DNA of 34,531 nucleotides from the NCBI GenBank assembly GCA_014376785.1, contig JACMQW010000020.1, forward strand, positions 1 through 34,531, read 5' to 3'. Source of the stretch: Oligoflexia bacterium. Lineage in GTDB: Bacteria; Bdellovibrionota; UBA1018. Positions 16,051 through 23,467 of this stretch are shown here, piece after piece. A model generated the notes under the pieces. It made no database searches and had not been told where the DNA came from. It saw nothing but the letters and a program-made list of their open reading frames with translations. Made by a program: the position numbers and the translations under genes. The first letter of the stretch is position 1, and every line of letters begins with the position of its first letter.

Positions 16051-17058
16051 ATGCGAATTCCCGGCGTTTTACTGTCGACCTTCGTTTTGCTCTCCCTCTC
16101 CTGCGCGCATGAGAATGATCTTCAGAAAGAAGACCTCGGGTGGGAAGCGATCGCGAAAAGCGTCGATCAAGCGCTGAAAAGCTCGGATAGTCCGGCCACT
16201 GGAAAGCAACTCGCGAGAACAGAGTTAGAGCGTCTAGCGCCTGAATATTTAGAGAGCATCAAACGCGAAGGCATCGTGTCCAACCGGCTTAAAAAACTCT
16301 GGGGCCGCAGCATCAATTTCGACGAAGGCGCGAAAGCCATCATCGTCCCCGCTCCGGTTTTAGACCTCGTGCTGGAAACCGCGGGCCTGCCTCCTCGCGG
16401 AGCGGGACTCAGTTTTCCGGACTCAGACCGCATTGCCCATGCGGGATTCGAACACACCTACGGGTACCTCCTCTCAAACCTCGTCACACCCTACGGATAT
16501 AAAAGACAGCGCTGGGTTCGCCCCGACATCGAGCGTGGGTTCGGGCTTCCGGATGGAACGATCGCTCCGCTTCCGAAGGACGGGGGGTTGTTTGCAAATA
16601 TTTCCGTGTTAGCCGGATCGATCGCATTTCGGGGAACGGGCACTTCTGATTCCCAGGCTTTCGAAATTTTACAGCTCGCCGAGGGAGCCTCACCCGCAGT
16701 CAGGCACTATGATTATTCCGCACTCCATGGGCGCAGGCTGACTGAAACCCTCACTCTCGCAGGCGCCGTTCCTCGTACGGTCGAAATTCGCACGGACTTC
16801 GTCCCGTTTCCGAAAGCGTCTGGGGAAGCCACCGGTGGAAACTCCGAACTCCTGATCTACTCGCTTCTCGACTCTGCAGAAAAATATCCCACGCTCATCT
16901 CGGCCTTTCCGATCGCCCCAGGATTTAGTGACGGAGCGACTGCCTCGAAAGACCTCGGAGAAAACCTGCCGATCAAAACTCGCTACAACGCGTATGTTTC
17001 CGGCGTGACGGATTCATCCGTGAAGCTGACGGGAAAACGCAGCGTCTCTATTTTCTAA
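16051..17058 (+). CDS. Putative lipoprotein of unknown function
   Basis: The N-terminus (M-R-I-P-G, a hydrophobic run, then L-S-L-S-C at C18) is a lipoprotein signal, so the 335-aa product is probably an envelope protein. After a charged helical segment (about 25-90) comes a mixed alpha/beta region with G-Y-L-L-S-N-L, R-W-V-R-P-D-I-E-R-G-F-G-L-P and a late I-S-A-F-P-I-A-P-G-F. No known family is recognised. It follows the SDR gene by 18 bases and may be co-transcribed with it. Confidence 0.78.
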   Translation: MRIPGVLLSTFVLLSLSCAHENDLQKEDLGWEAIAKSVDQALKSSDSPATGKQLARTELERLAPEYLESIKREGIVSNRLKKLWGRSINFDEGAKAIIVPAPVLDLVLETAGLPPRGAGLSFPDSDRIAHAGFEHTYGYLLSNLVTPYGYKRQRWVRPDIERGFGLPDGTIAPLPKDGGLFANISVLAGSIAFRGTGTSDSQAFEILQLAEGASPAVRHYDYSALHGRRLTETLTLAGAVPRTVEIRTDFVPFPKASGEATGGNSELLIYSLLDSAEKYPTLISAFPIAPGFSDGATASKDLGENLPIKTRYNAYVSGVTDSSVKLTGKRSVSIF

Positions 17059-17144
17059 AACCTGCTTTTTAGAATCAGACCCTTCGATGAACGTCCCTAG
17101 ATTTCACTTCCCGATTCCACACCCAAAAAGGCCGCTCCTTCTCT

Positions 17145-18269
17145 ATGTCGAAAACTCCTGCCATGGCTCCCGTCATTTCCGTAAATAAAGTTCGCCGCTC
17201 CTTTCGCTCCGCCCAAAAAGGCGAAGGCTTGAAGGGAACGTTTGAGCTTCTGTTAAAACCAAAATTCACGGACCACCATGCCCTGAAAGAAACGACCTTT
17301 ACGATTGAGCCCGGATCATTCGTCGGACTCATCGGAGCAAATGGCGCGGGAAAGACCACGCTCCTGAAAATTCTCGCAGGCCTCATCCCGCCATCATCCG
17401 GCGAAGCCAAGGTGCTGGGGTTTACTCCTTTTGATCGCACCATGGAGTTTCGACATGCGATCTCGCTCGTCATGGGTCAGAAGGCGCAGCTTTGGTGGGA
17501 CTTACCTGCTACCGATGCGTTTGATCTGCTGAAGGCCATTTACGAAATCCCAGAAGACAAATACCGCGAGCGACTCGAGACCCTCTCCGAACTCCTCGAT
17601 GTGAAGCGACTCCTCCAAACCCAAATTCGAAGGCTCAGTCTCGGTGAGCGGATGAAGATGGAACTCATCGGTGCTCTCCTGCACTGGCCGAAAGTGATTT
17701 TCCTCGATGAGCCGACCATCGGATTAGACGTACTCGCTGCCGAAAAGCTTCGGGACTTTCTAAAGACGTTTAACCAAAAAGAGAAAGCAACCATCATCCT
17801 CACCTCCCACAACATGGACGACATCGAGCGCCTCTGTTCACGAGTGATGATTCTGAAAAGCGGAGAAATGATTTTCGATGGCTCTCCAAACCGCCTCGTG
17901 CGGGAGGGCGAATGCCGACTGCGCATTCGGTTAAAAGAAACGTTCGATATCCCCACCCTTTCCCAGATCACGGGCATCGCTGAAGCAAACATCACGGCCG
18001 TCAGCGAGAACGACGATGCTGAAGAAGATGAGGACGAGAAAGAAGAATCGGCGGATTCTACCGCGGGCGGTGCCGAGGGTCCGGCAACGATTCCGACCTT
18101 CTATTTCGAGACGACCAAGGAAGCTGTTTTGAAAATCCTTCAGGCCCTCATGGGCAAGGGCACCGTCCTGGATATGGGGATCGAAGAACAAAGTCTCGAG
18201 AGCGTCATCCAACGCATTTATGCCGACGGAGTCGTCTCTGATAAAGGCGAGGCTGACGTCCGTGTCTAG
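17145..18269 (+). CDS. ABC exporter ATP-binding protein (ABC-2 type)
   Basis: The ATPase has Walker A G-A-N-G-A-G-K-T-T (64-72), signature L-S-L-G-E (164-168), Walker B V-I-F-L-D-E-P (184-190) and a switch histidine H222 in T-S-H-N-M-D-D. The NatA/DrrA-like arrangement and the two permease genes directly downstream make it the motor of an ABC-2 exporter. A highly acidic, low-complexity insertion (about 286-305, runs of Asp and Glu) interrupts the C-terminal regulatory region and is unusual. The stop overlaps the likely GTG start of the first permease. Substrate unknown. Confidence 0.93.
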   Translation: MSKTPAMAPVISVNKVRRSFRSAQKGEGLKGTFELLLKPKFTDHHALKETTFTIEPGSFVGLIGANGAGKTTLLKILAGLIPPSSGEAKVLGFTPFDRTMEFRHAISLVMGQKAQLWWDLPATDAFDLLKAIYEIPEDKYRERLETLSELLDVKRLLQTQIRRLSLGERMKMELIGALLHWPKVIFLDEPTIGLDVLAAEKLRDFLKTFNQKEKATIILTSHNMDDIERLCSRVMILKSGEMIFDGSPNRLVREGECRLRIRLKETFDIPTLSQITGIAEANITAVSENDDAEEDEDEKEESADSTAGGAEGPATIPTFYFETTKEAVLKILQALMGKGTVLDMGIEEQSLESVIQRIYADGVVSDKGEADVRV

Positions 18270-19098
18270 TGCTTCGGCTTCGCCACGAGGCGTACGAAAG
18301 TTTTTTCATTACGAATGGCGTCTGGCCGCACTGAAAAACGGATTTCAGGATGCCACTGCCTACCGCATCGAGTTTTTGCTCGAGGTCTTAGGCGCTGCCC
18401 TCATTCCTGCCGCCATTCAGTGGGTGCTTTGGTACGCGCTTTTTAAGATCGGCGGTCAAACGACGGTCGGTGGGCTCACCTACGAGCAGATGTTGGCCTA
18501 CACGTTTACTTCGATACTCTTCACCCAAGTCCGCGGCGGAGACCATGATTTCGAACTCATGGAGATGGTCCGCTCAGGCGGACTCTCAAACTACCTCCTT
18601 CGTCCCGCAAGCGTGGTGGAGTTCGTGTACATCCGAGGACTCGCGCCGAAGCTCTTCCTCGCGGGACTCAGTCTGCTCATCGGAGTGCTCGTCTCTTTCT
18701 TCGTCGATTCGATCTCGGCCGGAAGAATGGTGGCGGCAGTTTTCCTAGCCGTGCTGGGAAACATCATCCATTACCAAATCGGCGCGGTCATCGCGACGCT
18801 GTCCTTTTACTGGGAAGAGGCTTACGCCGTTCTCATGGTGAAAAATATGGTCGTTCAAATCCTCTCCGGCGAGTTGATTCCTCTGAATCTGTTTCCGGCC
18901 AGCATGGAATGGATTTGGAAGTCGACTCCGTTTTACCTCTACGTCTACGGCCCCACTCAGTACGCGCTCGGTCGGTGGTCGCATGTCGAGTTTATGAACG
19001 CGGTGGGCGTGGCGATGATTTGGATTCTCGGCCTCTCGATCCTCACCCACTGGTCTTGGAGACTCAGCATCAAGCGCTACCTTTCGCTTGGGGGCTGA
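18262..19098 (+). CDS. ABC-2 family permease 1
   Basis: About six membrane segments in 278 aa, beginning with a charged stretch F-F-H-Y-E-W-R-L-A-A-L-K. The pattern fits the ABC-2 family transporter group (PF06182/DUF990-like) that occurs as permease pairs with one ATPase. The frame is open from an ATG at 18220, but the GTG at 18262 is preferred: a GAGG lies nine bases upstream and the start overlaps the ATPase stop by eight bases, as in coupled translation. Conserved-looking features include V-R-G-G-D-H-D-F-E-L and L-L-R-P-A-S. Confidence 0.88.
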   Translation: MSSASASPRGVRKFFHYEWRLAALKNGFQDATAYRIEFLLEVLGAALIPAAIQWVLWYALFKIGGQTTVGGLTYEQMLAYTFTSILFTQVRGGDHDFELMEMVRSGGLSNYLLRPASVVEFVYIRGLAPKLFLAGLSLLIGVLVSFFVDSISAGRMVAAVFLAVLGNIIHYQIGAVIATLSFYWEEAYAVLMVKNMVVQILSGELIPLNLFPASMEWIWKSTPFYLYVYGPTQYALGRWSHVEFMNAVGVAMIWILGLSILTHWSWRLSIKRYLSLGG

Positions 19099-19183
19099 AA
19101 CCTCGGGTTCTGAATTTTGAGTTTAATTTTGGGATGAGTTTGGTTTGGGTTTCGGCTTTGTTTTTCGTTACGGTTTTGTTCTC

Positions 19184-19188
19184 GGAGG
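19184..19188 (+). promoter_or_regulatory. Ribosome binding site fixing the start of permease 2
   Basis: GGAGG lies seven bases before the ATG at 19196. It rules out the ATG at 19145, which would add a hydrophobic Phe/Gly-rich leader with no such site. Confidence 0.75.
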
Positions 19189-19195
19189 TTTTCTG

Positions 19196-19993
19196 ATGAT
19201 TCCGGTTTTGAAAAAGTACTCAAACGTCTTTGCGGTCCAATTTAAGAACAACTTCGTTCGAGAAGCCGTCTACCGCTCAAACTTCCTGACCATGCTTTGT
19301 GTGGACTTAGTTTGGATCGGGGTTGAGTTCTCGCTCTTCACCGTCATCTACGCAAACACGAACTCGCTCGCGGGCTGGTCTAAGGAACAGGTCTTCTTCT
19401 TTCTCGGAGTTTTCTTCGCAAGCGACGCCCTCTTCACGACTTTCTTTCAGAAGAACTTCTGGAACTTTTCAGACCTCATTAATAAGGGTGAACTCGACAT
19501 CCTTCTCACAAAACCCATCAGCCCTGTTTTCTTAGCCCTGACTCGGTGGATGAGCCTCACTTCGATCTTCAATCTCTTCCTCGGGATCGGGATCACAATC
19601 CGCTATTCCCATGCAGCGGGGTTTGCCGGCGGGATTCGCTGGGCAATGCTTCCTTTTTGGCTTCTCGTCGGACTCGCGACTGCACTGATGCTTCGATTCG
19701 CGTTCTCAGTTTGGGTCTTTTGGACGGATCGCTCTTGGGCTCTGTCACGTCTCTACTACCAGTTCTTCCACTTCGCGACGAAGCCCGACGCGATTTTCCC
19801 CGTGATGATTCGGTACACGATCATGACCGCGCTTCCGTTTGCGTTCATTGGTTCGGTCCCAACACGAGCATTGCTCTACGGACTTCACTTTCAGGAATAC
19901 CTGCTCGTGGTGGTGGTTCTCTTGGTGTTCTTCTTCGCGAATTCTTTCGTTTGGCGCCGGGGACTGGCTCGCTATCAGAGTGCTTCGTCTTAA
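19196..19993 (+). CDS. ABC-2 family permease 2
   Basis: The second membrane subunit of the exporter, 265 aa, with about six hydrophobic segments and the motif G-E-L-D-I-L-L-T-K-P-I-S-P, equivalent to the S-N-Y-L-L-R-P-A-S region of permease 1 and typical of this permease group. The start is set by the GGAGG at 19184-19188. The stop codon abuts the first copy of the 16-base palindrome (19994). Two different permeases suggest a heterodimeric channel. The family includes a characterised viologen exporter, but the substrate here cannot be inferred. Confidence 0.88.
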   Translation: MIPVLKKYSNVFAVQFKNNFVREAVYRSNFLTMLCVDLVWIGVEFSLFTVIYANTNSLAGWSKEQVFFFLGVFFASDALFTTFFQKNFWNFSDLINKGELDILLTKPISPVFLALTRWMSLTSIFNLFLGIGITIRYSHAAGFAGGIRWAMLPFWLLVGLATALMLRFAFSVWVFWTDRSWALSRLYYQFFHFATKPDAIFPVMIRYTIMTALPFAFIGSVPTRALLYGLHFQEYLLVVVVLLVFFFANSFVWRRGLARYQSASS

Positions 19994-20009
19994 GGTCGCC
20001 GTGGCGACC
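19994..20009. repeat. 16-base palindrome, GT-centred copy
   Basis: GGTCGCCGTGGCGACC directly after the stop codon of permease 2. A T6 run lies about 17 bases further on, so a terminator role is conceivable but weak. Confidence 0.85.
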
Positions 20010-20034
20010 GGAGCGTAATCAAACTTTTTTCTGT

Positions 20035-20238
20035 CTGAATGAGCCGGGTTAGAAATTTGGAACCTGAGAAGCTCAAGACGCATCGTGCGCTCGGGACCCT
20101 TTTGGGAGCTCATCCTTTGGATACATCCTGTATCCAACAGCCCTTTAGGGCTGTCAGACCTTCTCGAGCATCATGCTCTCAAAGTGAGCCTTCCCCATTT
20201 GCTTTTCAGGTTCCAAATTTCTAGCCCTGCTCATTCAG
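20035..20238. repeat. Inverted-repeat element with 33-base arms and nested hairpins
   Basis: The arms at 20035-20067 and 20206-20238 are reverse complements at 31 of 33 positions. Between them lie smaller dyads, including TTGGATAC/GTATCCAA, ACAGCCC/GGGCTGT and GAGCAT/ATGCTC. There is no ORF inside. It could be a miniature inverted-repeat element or a large folded RNA/DNA structure. Confidence 0.75.
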
Positions 20239-20336
20239 ATCGTTTGGTTTTTGTTCCGGACCGGTCCATTTTGCGTTCTTAGGTGCGGGTGTCGCGGAGT
20301 CGTTTATTTCTAACAGACGATGGCGGTTCTACGTTT

Positions 20337-20352
20337 GGTCGCCGTGGCGACC
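20337..20352. repeat. 16-base palindrome, GT-centred copy
   Basis: GGTCGCCGTGGCGACC, a perfect match to the copy at 19994, in non-coding DNA. Confidence 0.85.
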
Positions 20353-20605
20353 TCGGTGGGACTATTGTTTCGTCGGACGACTTTCCCACTGTGAAGGGTT
20401 CATTCGTTTTCTCTTGTGATCAATTTTTTCGGGCCAGACGTTCATCGCTCCCCTTACGCTTGGAACTGTTCGGTGGCTCAAACCATTTTCGGGAGTGAGT
20501 GAGTTACGAGTGACCGATTGAGGCATTTCGTTTCGCGTACCCATAAAGCGATGGGCCTTTCGAACCTCTCGCCACTGATGATGTTCAGAATGGAGTTTCG
20601 GAATG

Positions 20606-20621
20606 GGTCGCCACGGCGACC
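20606..20621. repeat. 16-base palindrome, AC-centred copy
   Basis: GGTCGCCACGGCGACC, the reverse complement of the GT-centred copies, in non-coding DNA. Confidence 0.85.
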
Positions 20622-20801
20622 GAGACAAACTCGGGGCAAGAGAAAAAGTGACGATCTCAGATTCGACAACTCTGAACTTTCCACTGAATGAATGCCCGAC
20701 ATCCTAAGGTCTAGATAAAATTCTGAGCGGAAAAATCAGCGGTCTGCTCCGAAGAAAATCTCCACGCCCCGTGCGGCCGCAAGAAAATCTTGTAGAGAAA
20801 A

Positions 20802-20817
20802 AGTCGCCGCGGCGACC
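20802..20817. repeat. 16-base palindrome, GC-centred copy
   Basis: AGTCGCCGCGGCGACC: the inner 14 bases are a perfect dyad and the outer left base differs. Confidence 0.8.
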
Positions 20818-20937
20818 GATGGACGAAGAATGAATAAGAATCGAAACGTAAAAGAAATCCAAATTCTCCGAAACACCGAAACAACCATTTAAACTTTCCA
20901 CAAAAAAGTAGGTAGAAAGGTCGAGCGCCGAAGGCGA

Positions 20938-21038
20938 GAGAAAATACTTTCTCAACGCGAGTGGGGAAAGCGCACGAAGCGCTCCCCAAAGGGCCCCGCG
21001 CGCACGATGCGCGTCGAGCGGTGAGAAAGTATTTTCTC
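20938..21038. repeat. 17-base inverted repeat pair enclosing GC-rich hairpins
   Basis: GAGAAAATACTTTCTCA at 20938-20954 is exactly complemented by 21022-21038. Each arm is itself a dyad (GAGAAA/TTTCTC). The interior holds imperfect GC-rich dyads around GGGGA...TCCCC and CGCGCACGATGCGCG. It is non-coding, and may be a repeat element or a folded centromere component. Confidence 0.7.
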
Positions 21039-21049
21039 CCGCCTCCGGC

Positions 21050-21065
21050 GGTCGCCACGGCGACC
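21050..21065. repeat. 16-base palindrome, AC-centred copy
   Basis: GGTCGCCACGGCGACC, 12 bases after the 17-base inverted repeat. Confidence 0.85.
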
Positions 21066-21121
21066 ACTTGAACCTTTTGCAAAACTTAAACTGACATCGA
21101 ACCCCTACCGAACGTTTTTCC

Positions 21122-21150
21122 TTGCACGAGTGATAAGCGCTCGACAGAAT
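21122..21150 (+). promoter_or_regulatory. Candidate sigma70-type promoter of parA
   Basis: TTGCAC (21122-21127), 17 bases, then CAGAAT (21145-21150). Four of six -10 positions match consensus and the spacing is optimal; the -35 match is limited to TTG. It would start transcription near 21157, upstream of the hairpin and the last intergenic palindrome. Confidence 0.35.
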
Positions 21151-21170
21151 CCAGACACACGAGAAGTTCT

Positions 21171-21192
21171 CATGCTTGAAGGATCAAGCATG
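21171..21192. promoter_or_regulatory. Perfect 9-bp hairpin in the parA leader
   Basis: CATGCTTGA and TCAAGCATG flank a four-base AGGA loop. It lies 72 bases before the parA start and just after the candidate promoter, so it may be an operator for autoregulation or a leader hairpin. There is no T tract, so it is not a terminator. Confidence 0.5.
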
Positions 21193-21219
21193 ATTCGTGA
21201 AACCCTGGATCAACCTTTC

Positions 21220-21235
21220 GGTCGCCACGGCGATC
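21220..21235. repeat. 16-base palindrome, operator-positioned copy with one mismatch
   Basis: GGTCGCCACGGCGATC, ending 29 bases before the parA ATG and upstream of its AAGGAGG site. The position suits binding by the parA N-terminal domain or by ParB for autoregulation. Confidence 0.75.
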
Positions 21236-21264
21236 GATGATTCAGCATCAAGGAGGAAACACGG

Positions 21265-22341
21265 ATGGCCTCGTTCAAGGATATCCATTTTACGCCCGCG
21301 GAATTCGCGGCGATTGCAAAGCTCGATAAGTCCATGGTGCCGGAGCTTGAGGCTTCAGGTCAGCTCACGGTCACTCGAAAAAAAGTCGGCAACGTCGATC
21401 GAAAAATGATTTCGCTCGAAGACATGCAAGCGTACTTTCACCGCCTGCGTGATCTGGCCGATGGCGAGGGTGCGGTTTCAGACGGTCCTCAAATTCCGAT
21501 CGAAGCAGTGAGCGATATCGAATCGGTCGCCACGGCGACCGGATTCACGCCTGTCACGCCGCAGCATCGCGTTCAGATGTTTTATAACGTCAAGGGAGGA
21601 ACGGGAAAGTCCACGCTTACAGCGCAGTACGTTATGCGCGCAGCCATGATGGGTTACCGCGTTCTCGCGATCGATCTCGATGGACAGGGCCACCTCACGG
21701 TGAACCTCGACATTCTCGATGGCCATGAAAGGCCCACCATTTACGATGTGCTCATCAATGATCTGCCGATTGAACATGCGATCATGTCCGTTGCTCCGGG
21801 CCTCGATCTCATTCCAGCAAACTTAGGCCTTTGCAACATCGAGATCCCGCTGAACAACAAAGCGCGCAGAGAGTACCGCCTCGGCGAAGCCATCCGTCGC
21901 ATCGCTGATCAGTATGACCTCATCGTTGCCGATACGAACCCGGCTGCATCCATTCTGAACGGATCGATGCTCGTTGCTTCTAATCTCGTGAACGTTGTTT
22001 GCTCGACGAACCCCCTTTCCTTCCACGGAATGTCGCTCGTCATGGCAACCATCGAAAATATGCAGCGAGAATTTCAGCGGGACCTCACTGTTCGCATCAT
22101 TCCGAATATGTACGATAACCGCGAAGTCATTTCCCAAGAAGTACTCGGGGAACTCCGTGGCCAATTCTCAGATTTCTGCACGAAAACCGTGATGAATCGT
22201 TCGGCGGATATGAATGAGGCGACCAAGCGAAGAACCACTGTGTGGGATGTGAACGCAAAAGGCGTCGCCGCCCAAGACGTAAACTCTCTCACTGAAGAAC
22301 TCGTCGGCGTTGAGCGGGATAATGCCCATTTCGCAATCTAG
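21265..22341 (+). CDS. parA: ParA-family partition ATPase with N-terminal DNA-binding-like domain
   Basis: A deviant Walker ATPase that positions replicon DNA together with ParB. Walker A is K-G-G-T-G-K-S-T (110-117), A' is D-L-D-G-Q-G-H-L-T (137-145) and Walker B is D-L-I-V-A-D-T-N-P-A (218-227). About 95 residues precede the ATPase and look like a MerR/helix-turn-helix domain (F-T-P-A-E-F-A-A-I-A-K-L, then a basic wing). This is the layout of plasmid-type ParA proteins that repress their own operon. A strong AAGGAGG lies before the ATG. A palindrome copy is embedded in the linker (residues 87-92). parB follows after 64 bases. This is probably not the housekeeping chromosomal par locus, since no gidA/gidB neighbours are seen. 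Confidence 0.93.
   Translation: MASFKDIHFTPAEFAAIAKLDKSMVPELEASGQLTVTRKKVGNVDRKMISLEDMQAYFHRLRDLADGEGAVSDGPQIPIEAVSDIESVATATGFTPVTPQHRVQMFYNVKGGTGKSTLTAQYVMRAAMMGYRVLAIDLDGQGHLTVNLDILDGHERPTIYDVLINDLPIEHAIMSVAPGLDLIPANLGLCNIEIPLNNKARREYRLGEAIRRIADQYDLIVADTNPAASILNGSMLVASNLVNVVCSTNPLSFHGMSLVMATIENMQREFQRDLTVRIIPNMYDNREVISQEVLGELRGQFSDFCTKTVMNRSADMNEATKRRTTVWDVNAKGVAAQDVNSLTEELVGVERDNAHFAI
21525..21540. repeat. 16-base palindrome inside parA
   Basis: GGTCGCCACGGCGACC, a perfect copy encoding part of S-V-A-T-A-T-G in the linker between the DNA-binding-like domain and the ATPase domain. Confidence 0.85.
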
Positions 22342-22405
22342 GCCCACTCCTCTTCTCTTCTATTGATTCCAAATTCCGCTCTCATCCCCACGGAAGGACC
22401 CGATT

Positions 22406-23329
22406 ATGAGCACGATTCCCGAAAAACCAGAGAAGCCCGAAAACTCAAAAATTAAAACCCGCGAAGGAAGCGGCTACTTGAAACAACTCTATGCAACGGC
22501 GCGAGTCACGGCTGGAAGCACTCACTCGAATCTCAAAAGCTTAACGACGTTTCTTGTGAATTTCGTTCCGGTCGAAAAAGTAGATGCCTCTGAACTCCAA
22601 GTTCGAACACATTTCGACGACCATGAAGTCGCAACGCTCGCAAACTCCATTAAACTCCACGGCGTACTCCAACCGATTCTCGTCGTTCAAGACGGAGACC
22701 GATATAAAGTAATCGCAGGTGAACGACGCTTGCGTGCATCGAAAATGGCAGGAATGGACCGAATTCCAGCGCGAGTGCTCGCAACGGATGACAAAGCCAC
22801 ACACGAAATTGCGCTTCGAGAGAATCTCGACCGTGTCGATCTCCACCCAATCGAAGAGGGCGAAGGTTACGTTTCGCTCCTCGAAGCGGGCGCCTATTCC
22901 TCCCACGACAGCATCGCAAAGTCGTTTATGAAGCCGAAATCCCGCATTACGGAGTGCATCGGGTTTACAAAACTGCCGACCGACACAAAAGTAGAACTCA
23001 TGAAGCGGGGAGTGAAAAATCGCGCACTTCTTCGCGTGCTGCTCACGACTAACGTGGCAAACCATTTCGCCATGATCGAAGAAGCTTCTCAAAAAGAAGA
23101 GACGCTCCTCGACGCTGCAGGTGTTCCACTTCCTCCGGAAGCAGCAGCAAAAATTCGTGCAGAAAAAGCGCGTGAAGCAAAATCGTTCTCATTCAAAATG
23201 GATGAGAACGGTCTTTCGGTGCCGGGCTTCAAGTGGAAATCAACCGACAACCAAGACCAACTCACCGCATACGCTGATTCGCTGAAAAAAATTATCGAAC
23301 AAATTGAGGAACGACTTACTCGACCCTAG
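22406..23329 (+). CDS. parB: ParB-family centromere-binding CTPase
   Basis: The 307-aa protein has the ParB N-terminal domain (about 55-145). Its CTP-binding boxes are G-E-R-R-L-R-A-S (105-112) and E-N-L-D-R-V-D-L-H-P-I-E-E-G (139-152), the latter equivalent to the family ENxxRxDLxPxEE. A helix-turn-helix region (about 155-195) with S-I-A-K-S-F-M-K-P should read the parS sequence. The C-terminal 60 residues would dimerise. The first 50 residues are charged and may carry the ParA-stimulating segment. A GGAAGGA lies before the ATG. No canonical TGTTTCACGTGAAACA site exists in the window, so this ParB probably recognises something else; the adjacent palindrome array is the candidate. Confidence 0.92.
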   Translation: MSTIPEKPEKPENSKIKTREGSGYLKQLYATARVTAGSTHSNLKSLTTFLVNFVPVEKVDASELQVRTHFDDHEVATLANSIKLHGVLQPILVVQDGDRYKVIAGERRLRASKMAGMDRIPARVLATDDKATHEIALRENLDRVDLHPIEEGEGYVSLLEAGAYSSHDSIAKSFMKPKSRITECIGFTKLPTDTKVELMKRGVKNRALLRVLLTTNVANHFAMIEEASQKEETLLDAAGVPLPPEAAAKIRAEKAREAKSFSFKMDENGLSVPGFKWKSTDNQDQLTAYADSLKKIIEQIEERLTRP

Positions 23330-23362
23330 TCCGCAACCACACTTGCCAAGCCTAGGGACCTA

Positions 23363-23398
23363 AAAAAGTCCGGACTTCGAAAGAAGTTCGGACTTTTT
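23363..23398 (+). terminator. Rho-independent terminator after parB
   Basis: A 14-bp stem (23365-23378 with 23383-23396, one G-T pair) closes a GAAA loop and runs into a five-T tract. It cleanly ends the parAB operon. Confidence 0.88.
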
Positions 23399-23467
23399 CA
23401 TTCTGCATGTAATCTTTAGGCAAGCGAAATAACGACTCTTACTTCGCTAAACCAAGGAGATGTAATA

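Larger units (their letters stand above)
19994..21264. other. 1.27-kb non-coding, palindrome-rich region upstream of parA
   Basis: No credible gene is seen. The open frames here are short, start without ribosome sites and run through the palindromes. The region contains six copies of the GGTCGCCRYGGCGACC palindrome, a 33-base near-perfect inverted repeat element (20035-20238), a 17-base inverted repeat (20938-21038), a candidate promoter and a hairpin just before parA. The density of dyad symmetry resembles a partition centromere or a nest of small palindromic elements. Confidence 0.7.

Noticed and set aside
20283-21082. Several 70-120 codon frames in the palindrome-rich spacer
   Set aside because: They run through the palindromes, lack ribosome sites and have abnormal composition such as repeated Gly-Arg-Arg-Gly-Asp.
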